Below, in pieces: positions 9,135 through 17,537 of a DNA stretch of 64,000 nt. Origin of the DNA: UBA1275 sp038124025 (GTDB lineage: Bacteria > Bacteroidota > Rhodothermia > Balneolales > Balneolaceae); contig JAYPBC010000007.1 of assembly GCA_038124025.1 (NCBI GenBank), forward strand, positions 19,098-83,097, read 5' to 3'. Below the pieces are notes generated by a model, which was not told the DNA's origin, did not search any database, and saw only the letters and a program-made list of their open reading frames with translations. The position numbers were made by a program, and so were the translations under genes. Positions within the stretch are counted from its first letter, which is position 1. The number at the start of each line of letters is the position of its first letter.

Positions 9135-10235
9135 TTAAACGTGAAAATAAGGGTTGTCTTCTACGAACATATCGGTATATAACTCTGATTCCTCGGGGAA
9201 TGGAGACTCATCTGCAAAACTAACCGCATCTAGCACTTCCTTCTCAACGCCTTCTTCAATGGTATCGAGGTCGGACTGTTTGCACACCTTCTCCTTAAGC
9301 AAATACGCCTTTAATCGTTCAATTGGATCAATGTTTTGATATTCCTCTAATTCCTCTTTGCTTCTATATTTTTGCGGATCCGACATAGAATGACCACGGT
9401 AGCGATAGGTACGAATCTCTACAAACCAGGGCTCCGAATGTTTCCGTACATCATCGGCAATTTCGTTCATTTTTTCATAGACAGAAAATACATCCATTCC
9501 ATTAATTATTGCCGATTTCATTCCATATCCTTTTGCACGATCGACTATTTCTGCTACAGTATGTCGTTTTGCAGCGGTTCCCATTGAATACCCATTATTT
9601 TCAACTACAAATATAGTGGGGAGCTTCCATAACTGGGCTAAATTCATAGTCTCATGCAAGGCACCCTGATCAACGGCTCCGTCACCAAAGAAACAGGCAG
9701 ATATTCGTCCATTGCTGTTGTACTTATTTGCAAAGGCAAGTCCACTAGCAATGGGGATATGACCTCCTACAATACCATAGCCACCCCAAAAATGTTCTTT
9801 CACGTTGGCAAAGTGCATAGAGCCACCCTTACCTCCAGAACAACCTGTGGCTTTACCAAACAGCTCCGCCATTCCCTCATTGGCACTGATGCCGCGACAA
9901 AGTCCCCATCCATGATCTCTATATGCAGTGATGATATCATCATCGTTGTTAAAGGCAAATACCGTCCCTGTAGATATTGCTTCTTGTCCTATGTAAAGGT
10001 GCAAAAAGCCACCGAACTTGCCTTTTTGATATTGCTGCATAGCTCGCTCCTCGAAACGTCTCTGAAGATACATCTGCTTATACATATCTTTGAGTTGTTG
10101 AGCAGTTAGACCAAGGCTTTTATGCTTCTTCCTAGTTGCTGCCGGTAAATCTACCCCTTTTTGGACTCCCCCTTTTTCAGGACTTTCCATTCCTGTAGGA
10201 GCAAATCGAATGTCAGATGTTGCTTTTTTCGCCAT
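9135..10235 (-). CDS. pdhA: Pyruvate dehydrogenase E1 component, alpha subunit
   Basis: Alpha subunit of 366 residues. The ThDP-binding GDG...NN motif is seen as FFGDGAVDQGALHE followed by VVENNGYSMGT. YIGQEAISTG and GKATGCSGGKGGSMH are other conserved blocks, and YRYRGHSMSDPQKYR matches the E1-alpha loop that is phosphorylated in mitochondria. The first 40 residues (basic and Pro-rich) are variable; the start is the first ATG of the frame. It is the first gene of a ten-gene minus-strand series and is preceded by a 352-base gap, so the promoter should lie just upstream. Confidence 0.95.
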   Translation of the reverse strand: MAKKATSDIRFAPTGMESPEKGGVQKGVDLPAATRKKHKSLGLTAQQLKDMYKQMYLQRRFEERAMQQYQKGKFGGFLHLYIGQEAISTGTVFAFNNDDDIITAYRDHGWGLCRGISANEGMAELFGKATGCSGGKGGSMHFANVKEHFWGGYGIVGGHIPIASGLAFANKYNSNGRISACFFGDGAVDQGALHETMNLAQLWKLPTIFVVENNGYSMGTAAKRHTVAEIVDRAKGYGMKSAIINGMDVFSVYEKMNEIADDVRKHSEPWFVEIRTYRYRGHSMSDPQKYRSKEELEEYQNIDPIERLKAYLLKEKVCKQSDLDTIEEGVEKEVLDAVSFADESPFPEESELYTDMFVEDNPYFHV

Positions 10236-10587
10236 GCTATTATGTTTTACAGTAATAAGTAGATGCTTAATTTTGTACTACGCTCTTTATAGATTCCAGT
10301 AAGCACAAGATTGTTCATGTCTATTTGGTTATATGCCATTCATTTTGCGATTGAGCCTATTTGCATCACTATTCAATTGCAATGTTTAATGGATTACTCA
10401 AGTAATCACGAGCATTATAGTCGCTTAATATACCGAATTTTCATCAAAATATGTGGATATATGAAGGGTTTTGTGCACGCTCATTCACTGTAAAGTATAA
10501 TTAATCAACCAGGCAGATAAGTTTATCCAATGGACTAGGTAGATAATACACTCCAAAGAACCAGTTAGAGCCATTCAAAGAATTAAC
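10236..10587. other. 352-base intergenic region upstream of pdhA
   Basis: The gap separates alaS (stop at 10588) from pdhA (start at 10235), both on the minus strand, so it should hold the pdhA operon promoter and the end of the alaS transcript. I see no clear -33 TTG / -7 TAnnTTTG pair and no GC-rich terminator. A 7-bp inverted repeat with a 2-base spacer (GATTACT..AGTAATC) lies at 10392-10407. A near match to a DnaA box (TGTGGATAT) occurs near 10450. A 60-codon plus-strand frame here has no recognisable features. Confidence 0.5.
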
Positions 10588-13245
10588 TTAGTCCGTTAAC
10601 ATACTCTTAGCCGCAGTAATTGCTTCAGGTATGGCTTCAGGTTTTGACCCACCAGCCGTAGCTAAACTTGGCTGGCCACCACCACCCCCACCAATTATTC
10701 GACCTAATTTTCCTACAATGGCCCCCGCCTTCAAACCTGTTTGTACCAGGTCCTCGGTAACAGTCGCCAGTATAAACACTTTACCCGAGTCTTTGTCATG
10801 CGAGAATACAGTGCTAACCGTCACATTAGGTGATTCGTTTAATATGTTATATCCCAATTTTTTAAGAGTATCCATATCAAAGGATTCAATATGCCCACAA
10901 ACCCATTTAATCCCGTTATCCAATTGTTCTGCCGAGTTCAAAAGAGTCTGTTGACTAGCAATAGCTTTAGCCTGAATCAACGCCTCCACTTTACGCTCTA
11001 ACTCTTTTTTATCGGCTTGCAATCTTTCAATTGAATCCGCAAACTCATTGGATGTGCCCAATAGATTAGCCACTGCTTGTAGCTTACTTTCTTGCTCTAC
11101 CACCCACTGTTCTGCACCAAAAGACGTTAGCGCCTCGATTCGGCGAATACCTGCTGCCACTGAACTTTCATGGACAATTTTAAAAAAACCAATTTTCCCA
11201 GTATTCTGCACATGTGTTCCGCCACATAATTCCATGGAATAAGCCGAATCAAAAGTTATGACACGAACTTTATCCCCATATTTTTCACCAAAGAGCATTC
11301 TAGCACCCCGCTCTTTTGCCTGCTCAATAGGGATGTCTCTGTCTTCTTCCAGTGGTATACTCGCTCTTATTTTTTCATTTACCAGAGCCTGAACATCTAA
11401 AATTTGTTGCTTAGTCATCGCTTCAAAGTGTGTAAAATCGAAGCGAAGATAGTCTTGGTTGACTAAAGAACCCTTCTGGGCTACATGGGGGCCCAAAACC
11501 TCAATAAGTGCAGCTTGCAATAAGTGAGTAGCTGAATGATTAGCACAAGTATACGCTCGGGTCACACTATTCACCTTAGCCTCTACTGGTTGATCTAAGC
11601 TCGGGAGCTGCTTTACTACCAGTACTGACCCATAAGGACTTTTTTGAACATCAATAACCGCATGCTCTTGATTGGCTTGTTTCAATACCCCTTGATCACT
11701 TACCTGCCCGCCGCCTTCGGCATAAAATGGGTTTTCTTCAAGTAATAAGTGAAACGTATCTTCAACCTCTCGATAGGCTAGAATACCGGTTAAACTGCTT
11801 AGTCGATCGTAGCCAATGAACTTCGATGAGCTTTCTTTTCCTGCAAGCCAGTTCCACTGCCCTTTCTCATTATGGCCCACAGAAAAAGATCCAGCCGCTC
11901 TTGCACGGCTCTTTTGCTCATTCATACGCTCATCAAAACCAGACACATCCACCTCTAAGCCCTTTTCTCTGGCCATGAGTTGGGTTAAATCAATAGGGAA
12001 TCCGTAGGTATCATGCAGCTTAAATGCATCCTCTCCAGTGAGTACTTTACTGTGTTCTGTCATTTGTTCAAATAGCGCGATACCCTGACCTAAGGTTCTT
12101 ATGAAACTTTTTTCTTCAGATTGAACCACTTTTTCAACATAGGCTTGCTGGGCTACCAACTCAGGGAAAACTCCCTCGAATTGCCGACCTAAGACCTGTA
12201 CTAATTCAAACAGAAAGGGTTCTTTGATCCCCAATCGATCCCAGGCATATCGTATGGCTCGCCTCAATATTCTACGTACCACATACCCCCTTCCGTCATT
12301 CGAAGGTGAGGCTCCATCGGCCACACTAAATGCAACCGCACGAATGTGATCGGCTATCACACGAACCGCAATATCGGTGTATTCATCCTCTCCATATTGT
12401 ATGTTTGCACGATCGGAAATAGCCTCGATAAGTGGGCCAAATACATCTGAGTCATAATTCGAGTTTTTGGCTTGCATCACCGCACAAATTCGCTCAAAGC
12501 CCATTCCCGTATCCACATGTTTTGCAGGAAGGCTTTGTAGCTCGCCTGACGTTAACCTATTGAACTGTATAAAGACGAGGTTCCAAATCTCCATAACTCT
12601 GGGGTCATCTCTGTTTACTAAGCTAGCCCCGTCTACTTCTGCGCGCTCCTGATCAGATCGCAAGTCGATGTGAATTTCCGAACAGGGACCACACGGCCCG
12701 GTTTCCCCCATTTCCCAGAAGTTATCCTTTTTCCCGCATTTTAGAATATGCGCATGATCAATTCTGGTTTGACTTTTCCATAAATCGATTGCTTCCTGAT
12801 CAACCTCTAAACCATCCTCTTGATCTCCACCAAATACCGTGGCGTACAGCCTTGAAGGATCCAATTCCCAGCGATCTACCAGCAATTCCCAAGCCCAAGA
12901 TATGGCCTCCTGCTTAAAATAATCTCCAAATGACCAATTACCCAACATTTCAAATAGCGTATGATGATAGGTATCATGGCCTACCTCTTCAAGATCGTTG
13001 TGCTTACCACTTACTCGGATACATTTTTGAGTATTGGCCGCTCTCAGCCACTCCTTTCCTTCGAAAGCCAACGTTTTTTGTTCTCCTAGAAATAAAGGCT
13101 TGAACTGATTCATCCCCGCATTGGTGAACAATAAGGTGGGATCATCTGCCGGAACTACCGGGGAACTGGATACTATAGCATGGTTTTTATCCCTAAAAAA
13201 ATCGAGGAATTCTTGTCGTATTTGCGAAGAAGTCTTGAAGGCCAT
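10588..13245 (-). CDS. alaS: Alanyl-tRNA synthetase
   Basis: Charges tRNA-Ala. I place the start at 13245, where MAFKTSSQIRQEFLDFF begins the conserved N-terminus; the frame extends 22 codons further up, but that part is unlike the family. The catalytic core has SSPVVPADDPTLLFTNAGMN and GHDTYHHTLFEMLGNWSFGD. The editing domain has NHSATHLLQAAL and a CGGTH motif, together the zinc-binding His/Cys set. The C-terminal DHHA1 domain ends with the glycine-rich GGGGGGQPSLATAGG. The 885-residue length is normal. The gene is separated from DUF502 by a divergent gap of about 175 bases. Confidence 0.97.
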   Translation of the reverse strand: MAFKTSSQIRQEFLDFFRDKNHAIVSSSPVVPADDPTLLFTNAGMNQFKPLFLGEQKTLAFEGKEWLRAANTQKCIRVSGKHNDLEEVGHDTYHHTLFEMLGNWSFGDYFKQEAISWAWELLVDRWELDPSRLYATVFGGDQEDGLEVDQEAIDLWKSQTRIDHAHILKCGKKDNFWEMGETGPCGPCSEIHIDLRSDQERAEVDGASLVNRDDPRVMEIWNLVFIQFNRLTSGELQSLPAKHVDTGMGFERICAVMQAKNSNYDSDVFGPLIEAISDRANIQYGEDEYTDIAVRVIADHIRAVAFSVADGASPSNDGRGYVVRRILRRAIRYAWDRLGIKEPFLFELVQVLGRQFEGVFPELVAQQAYVEKVVQSEEKSFIRTLGQGIALFEQMTEHSKVLTGEDAFKLHDTYGFPIDLTQLMAREKGLEVDVSGFDERMNEQKSRARAAGSFSVGHNEKGQWNWLAGKESSSKFIGYDRLSSLTGILAYREVEDTFHLLLEENPFYAEGGGQVSDQGVLKQANQEHAVIDVQKSPYGSVLVVKQLPSLDQPVEAKVNSVTRAYTCANHSATHLLQAALIEVLGPHVAQKGSLVNQDYLRFDFTHFEAMTKQQILDVQALVNEKIRASIPLEEDRDIPIEQAKERGARMLFGEKYGDKVRVITFDSAYSMELCGGTHVQNTGKIGFFKIVHESSVAAGIRRIEALTSFGAEQWVVEQESKLQAVANLLGTSNEFADSIERLQADKKELERKVEALIQAKAIASQQTLLNSAEQLDNGIKWVCGHIESFDMDTLKKLGYNILNESPNVTVSTVFSHDKDSGKVFILATVTEDLVQTGLKAGAIVGKLGRIIGGGGGGQPSLATAGGSKPEAIPEAITAAKSMLTD

Positions 13246-13420
13246 TCGAATGATATGTGAGTTAGGTTTGGATGGTTTTAAGTCTGGTACTTGCGCATGA
13301 AAACAATCCAAATTAAAGCAGGAAGATAGAAAAAATACCTGTCACACACATAGCCTATTCCCTGCTTAATTCGCTTACATTTAGCTATATTGTATGTATT
13401 CCATAAACTTAGTTCTACCT

Positions 13421-13990
13421 ATGAAATCTCTGATCAACTATTTTCTCCGCGGTCTGCTCGTCGTATTCCCTCTAGGAGCAACCTTCTTCGTAACCGGCTT
13501 AACCATAGATTGGTTAAATACCTTGAGTTCCAGTTGGATCCCTGGAGACTGGGCTCAGTCTATACCAGGCCTTGGCCTTGTGCTTTCGTTTGCCATCATT
13601 GTAGCTATAGGGATTATTTTTTCAATCACCTTAACAAAACCAATCATTCAGTTTGTTGAAAAAATACTCACCAAAACTCCCATCGTCAGCATTATTTATC
13701 ACTCACTAAAAGACTTAACCGAAGCTTTTGTTGGAGAAAAGAAAAAATTTGACCGGCCTGTACTTGTCCAGATCAGCGCCGATGGACCCTATCGCATCGG
13801 GTTCATTACCCAGGAACATTTCACTGTAGATTCCTTTGAACTAACCGCAGTTTATTGCCCTCATTCCTACAACTTCTCAGGTAATCTCTTCCTGGTTGAT
13901 CCATCTAGAGTATACCCAATGGATATAGATCCTTCGCAAGCTATGCGTCTTATAGTCTCGGGAGGGGTTAGCCAAACTGGAAAGGTGTAA
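13421..13990 (+). CDS. DUF502 family membrane protein
   Basis: A 189-residue protein with two N-terminal transmembrane segments (about residues 7-27 and 50-75) and a soluble C-terminal half. LRGLLVVFPLG, TKTPIVSIIYHSLKDL and YRIGFITQE are typical of the DUF502 family, whose function is unknown. The annotated start is the ATG that opens MKSLINYFLRG, nine codons after an earlier ATG, because the family N-terminus begins there; neither start has a strong Shine-Dalgarno. It ends one base before the stop of the convergent reductase gene, with no terminator between them. Confidence 0.85.
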   Translation: MKSLINYFLRGLLVVFPLGATFFVTGLTIDWLNTLSSSWIPGDWAQSIPGLGLVLSFAIIVAIGIIFSITLTKPIIQFVEKILTKTPIVSIIYHSLKDLTEAFVGEKKKFDRPVLVQISADGPYRIGFITQEHFTVDSFELTAVYCPHSYNFSGNLFLVDPSRVYPMDIDPSQAMRLIVSGGVSQTGKV

Positions 13991-13991
13991 A

Positions 13992-14945
13992 TTAGTATAC
14001 TTCTTCAAAGGTACGCCCTGACGGCTTCACCTTAGTTTTTAACTCTTCCCAAGTCCAATCTTTAGGATCTTTTTCGCTTAGATCTCCTCGCAAACTCAAA
14101 TAATCCATAAGTCCTTGCTTAGCTAACTGCTCGTAAATGCCGGTTTGCATACCCTTCATCCCGCAAAGATACACTAAGGTGTTGTTCGCAGCTAGAATAG
14201 GTGATAATAACTCCGTATAATCTTCAATAGCTGTTTGGACATATTTTTTTGACCCATCTTCACGCCGACCTTCCCGTGAAATCATGGTTAGATAATGAAC
14301 ATTCGAATGAGCAGAAGCTAAACCTTCAAAGTATTCACGGTAGAGTAAGTCGGTGCGGTAAGGGCATCCAAATACCAACACAATTTGCTCTTTATGTCCG
14401 GCCTCAATTAACTCCATTATCATACCTCTAAAAGGAGCCACACCCGTACCCGTTGCAAAAAACACATAGTTAAACTCTTCAGAATTTTCAGGCAATAAAT
14501 AGCGTTTTCCACTGGGACCTGTGATCGTAAGTGAATCCCCAGGCTTCAAATTAGAAAGGTAGTTCGAACAAACCCCTGTATAAAACACACCATCTACCTC
14601 CTCGTTTGCTCTTTTGACGGTAGTGGAAACAAGATGGGCTTGGCCTTGCTCCCCCTTTGACGGTGAGGAAACAGAATACAGTCTAAGCTTGTGCGGTTTA
14701 CCCTTTTCATTTTCTCCAGGCGGTAAAATACCAATGGATTGACCTGATCGGAAAGTTCCTTCCAACCCTGAACCACTAAGGTCTATGGTGATATGACGAA
14801 TAACATTCGGGCTCGAATCGTCGGTACAAATGTAATTCTCAGCGATGGTTGCTGTTGTTGGTTTTTTGGGGGTAAAAAGATTAATCTCTACCTCAGGTAA
14901 GATAATTTCTGGCGCAGTATGGCCATTTGTATGGTTGTCTGACAT
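13992..14945 (-). CDS. Plant-type ferredoxin-NADP(+) reductase
   Basis: Start placed at MSDNHTNGHTA (14945); a longer frame exists but would overlap the divergent gene. The 317 residues form an FAD domain with RLYSVSSP (the RxYS FAD motif, residues about 95-102) and GVCSNYLSNLKPGD, followed by an NADP domain with FATGTGVAPFRGMI and VYLCGMKGM. The C-terminus is TFEEVY, ending in the aromatic residue that stacks on the flavin in plastid-type FNR. It should exchange electrons between NADPH and ferredoxin or flavodoxin. Related oxygenase reductases such as BoxA share the fold, so the partner is uncertain. Confidence 0.82.
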   Translation of the reverse strand: MSDNHTNGHTAPEIILPEVEINLFTPKKPTTATIAENYICTDDSSPNVIRHITIDLSGSGLEGTFRSGQSIGILPPGENEKGKPHKLRLYSVSSPSKGEQGQAHLVSTTVKRANEEVDGVFYTGVCSNYLSNLKPGDSLTITGPSGKRYLLPENSEEFNYVFFATGTGVAPFRGMIMELIEAGHKEQIVLVFGCPYRTDLLYREYFEGLASAHSNVHYLTMISREGRREDGSKKYVQTAIEDYTELLSPILAANNTLVYLCGMKGMQTGIYEQLAKQGLMDYLSLRGDLSEKDPKDWTWEELKTKVKPSGRTFEEVY

Positions 14946-15009
14946 AATAGAGTCTGAAATAGTAACTTCAATATTAGTGAGTGAGCAATAAAATAAGGTA
15001 ATTTTAGGT

Positions 15010-16218
15010 ATGAGTTTAAAAAAAGTTGCCATTGTTGGTGCTGGCGTCACTGGGCTAACAACAGCAATAATGCTTCGTTTATCAGGGTATGAGGTTCATG
15101 TATTTACCCGTACATACCCTGCCATTAATCATAGCAATCCTTTTTTTGCTAGTGCATTTCCTGCGGCATCCATTCTCCCTCATTCGATAATGAGCCCAAT
15201 ATCAAAAAAGCTTTTTTTAGACTCTGTCATGTTCTATAAGCAATTATTTGAGCGTAAATTTTCAGGCATCAATCGTCAAATTCATTATGAAGTATTTTCA
15301 GAGCCTACTCAAAAAAAACCAGTCTATTTACAGTGGTTACCAGGATATACCGAACTATCCTTAGATGGCCGTTGCTTTATTCCACACCTACCCCAGTATA
15401 CCGTATCTCGTGCATGGAAATTCCCCATGTTTTTCGTTGACTGGCCTATTTACTGGAAAAGCTTGTTAAAAATCTTTTCCAAGCTCGAAATTCCTTTATC
15501 AATCGAAAAAGTTGATTTCTCACAGTTAAACTCTACGTTTCCCGCCTCTAATTATTCCTTAGTAATAATGGCCAGTGGCTCAGGTTTTGAACAGATGTAT
15601 GACAAGCCTATAAACCTTCTGAAAGGCCATTTAATTACTATTTCAAACGGTCCTAAACTATATAACCCAGATGGAGATCAATTTTCATATAATTACACCC
15701 CACCCAAGAAGGCATACCGTACGTTAAATGGGAAGGCTCAAGATATTTATTGTTACCCTCGGAATGGCAGCATGATTCTAGGTGGTAGCCGAATTGAGGG
15801 AAGGTTAATCGGAGAACGATGGGAAGGTGATGATCTACTCTCAAATTACAAAGATATAGAAAATCCGTTAGACTCACCCTATTCTGCTATTTTTGAACTT
15901 AACAAAACCCTAATTGAGCATTGTACCCATGCAACTATTCTCGAATCACAAGTCCATTCAACATTACTTGGGTACCGGTATCTAGGTCCAAATTCTTCGC
16001 TTTACTATAAGATCGATCCTTCTAACGAAGTACCCCATATCCATGCCTATGGATTGGGAGGCTCAGGTGTTACACTCTCATGGGGCTTAGCAAAAGAAAT
16101 AACAACTAAAGCTGATGAATTGTTCATGTTTCCAAATGGCAAGGCTGACTTACTGGACAGATCAACTATGAAAGTAGAAGAGTTCACCAATAAATTAGCA
16201 GAACTTGACGCAAAATAA
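15010..16218 (+). CDS. FAD-dependent oxidoreductase, D-amino-acid oxidase family
   Basis: A DAO-type flavoprotein of 402 residues. The N-terminal dinucleotide motif GAGVTGLTTAI at residues 10-20 binds FAD. The C-terminal HAYGLGGSGVTLSWGLA closely follows the D-amino-acid oxidase signature (GxGGSGxTLxWG). The middle has YPRNGSMILGGSRIEG, also usual in the family. The probable reaction is oxidative deamination of a D-amino acid or glycine derivative; the substrate is not readable. It has no signal peptide. It is transcribed divergently from the FNR gene with 64 bases between starts, so the two may share a regulatory region. Confidence 0.8.
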   Translation: MSLKKVAIVGAGVTGLTTAIMLRLSGYEVHVFTRTYPAINHSNPFFASAFPAASILPHSIMSPISKKLFLDSVMFYKQLFERKFSGINRQIHYEVFSEPTQKKPVYLQWLPGYTELSLDGRCFIPHLPQYTVSRAWKFPMFFVDWPIYWKSLLKIFSKLEIPLSIEKVDFSQLNSTFPASNYSLVIMASGSGFEQMYDKPINLLKGHLITISNGPKLYNPDGDQFSYNYTPPKKAYRTLNGKAQDIYCYPRNGSMILGGSRIEGRLIGERWEGDDLLSNYKDIENPLDSPYSAIFELNKTLIEHCTHATILESQVHSTLLGYRYLGPNSSLYYKIDPSNEVPHIHAYGLGGSGVTLSWGLAKEITTKADELFMFPNGKADLLDRSTMKVEEFTNKLAELDAK

Positions 16219-16300
16219 CTAAGCGTTAATAGGAACGTCTTTCGATGCTCATATTGGTAACAGCCGTGAAAAGCTACGAGTAGAGGCTTTAAATGGAACA

Positions 16301-16724
16301 CTACACCTTTGCTCGGTATTTAATCCAATAACCCATAATGAGTAGCAAACTCCCGATAAATGTAATCCCAACTTCTCCATACTCGCCAAGATAGCCGTTA
16401 AAAACCATATCAAGAATATAATTAGAGTACCAGAAAGCAAATAAAATGTACTCATTTATTGGCATAGAATCGTCTCCACGATAAAATCACCGCAGGAGCA
16501 ATAGCAAAAAAGAAAACAAGATCAATACATTCATGATCATGTTGTAAAGCAGGCCACAATGGAATTAATGAAACAAATATGGGAACTAATAAACAGTGAA
16601 CAGCACAAATCGATAAAAGTCCAATACCGAGTTATAACCAGTACCTTTTTTTATTTATCCTCCCACCTAAGAGTAGTGTATTGGGCGTAGTATCCACCTT
16701 CGATTGCGATGTCTCTTCTACCAT
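16301..16724 (-). pseudogene. Disrupted MerC-like membrane protein gene
   Basis: Reading from ATG at 16724, which directly follows the stop of the BI-1 gene, gives MVEETSQSKVDTTP... then an in-frame TAA at codon 31 (16634-16632). The same frame then continues with IGLLSICAVHCLLVPIFVS and a second hydrophobic helix to a TGA at 16454-16452. A frame shifted by one base continues with two more hydrophobic helices (GEVGITFIGSLLLIMGYW) to TAG at 16303-16301. The Cys-x-x-His-Cys in the first helix and the four-helix layout fit the MerC domain family. Two lesions make it a pseudogene, unless these are assembly errors. The family call rests on pattern only. Confidence 0.6.
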
Positions 16725-17423
16725 TTATCGCCTATTGCCCATTATTCTGAGCATAAATATGAACATGTTTATAAAATCTAGATACAAGGTAAGTGCACCC
16801 AAAATAGCTACTTTTCTCCCCACTTCTGATTCCGCGATCACCTGTGCAGCTAATTGTTTTATTTTTTGAGTATCGAAGGCAGTTAAACCCACAAAAACTA
16901 AAACTCCTACATAACTTATAATCCAATAGAGTCCCGCACTTTGCAAAAAAATATTAACGAAACTAGCCAAAATAAGCCCAATCAAGGCCATAAATAAAAG
17001 ATTTCCCCAGCTAGAGAGGTCCTGTTTCGTAGAATAGCCGTACACACTCATAGCCCCAAACATCCCAGCCGTTATAAAGAATGTCGATGCAACAGAGGCC
17101 CCAGTATAAACAATAAGTAGAACGGAAAGGGTAAACCCATTTAGTACCGAATACAACAAAAACAATCCTATGGCCATATTTGATGATATTCTTTGAATAC
17201 CTGATGATATCCAAAATACTAGGGCTAGTTCAACCAGAATGATCCCAATGAAGCCAAAAGAAGAACCAAATATTAGCCCTAATAAAAATTCAGACTGCGT
17301 AGTACGATAGGCCACAAAGCCCGTCAAGGATAAGGCCAAAGTCATCCATAAATACACCTTTTGCATAAAATCAGCTTCAACAGTTGGTATGCTTTCTATG
17401 TACGTTTTTGACTGCAAATCCAT
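16725..17423 (-). CDS. Bax inhibitor-1 / YccA family membrane protein
   Basis: A 232-residue polytopic inner-membrane protein with about seven hydrophobic segments. Family marks are MTLALSLTGFVAY in the first helix, LTAFDTQKIKQLA in the sixth, and ALTLYLDFINMFIFMLR in the last, with the conserved Asp. Bacterial members (YbhL, YccA, BsYetJ) are calcium-leak or FtsH-regulating proteins; which role applies here is unknown. The broken MerC-like gene begins at the base after its stop, so both were once likely cotranscribed. Confidence 0.9.
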   Translation of the reverse strand: MDLQSKTYIESIPTVEADFMQKVYLWMTLALSLTGFVAYRTTQSEFLLGLIFGSSFGFIGIILVELALVFWISSGIQRISSNMAIGLFLLYSVLNGFTLSVLLIVYTGASVASTFFITAGMFGAMSVYGYSTKQDLSSWGNLLFMALIGLILASFVNIFLQSAGLYWIISYVGVLVFVGLTAFDTQKIKQLAAQVIAESEVGRKVAILGALTLYLDFINMFIFMLRIMGNRR

Positions 17424-17537
17424 AGCATTTGTATTAAGTAATTGGGTTTAGAGTGAAAAAGCCTGAGTCAGGTATCCGTAATAAAATACGAACAAAGACT
17501 CATTTATTCGCTAAAAAATGTAATTACAACGGGAAGA

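Noticed and set aside
9654..10109. 151-codon plus-strand frame antisense to pdhA
   Set aside because: Entirely within the conserved pdhA gene; no motif of its own.
10311..10493. 60-codon plus-strand frame in the pdhA-alaS gap
   Set aside because: No recognised motif, rich in Ile, Tyr and His as expected of translated noncoding DNA, and it crosses the likely pdhA promoter.
13246..13311. 22-codon upstream extension of alaS
   Set aside because: The family N-terminus starts at MAFKTSSQIR; the extension is unlike any AlaS.
16249..16455. 68-codon minus-strand frame with a membrane-like start
   Set aside because: It is a third frame across the broken MerC-like gene; the hydrophobic helices with family pattern are in the other two frames.
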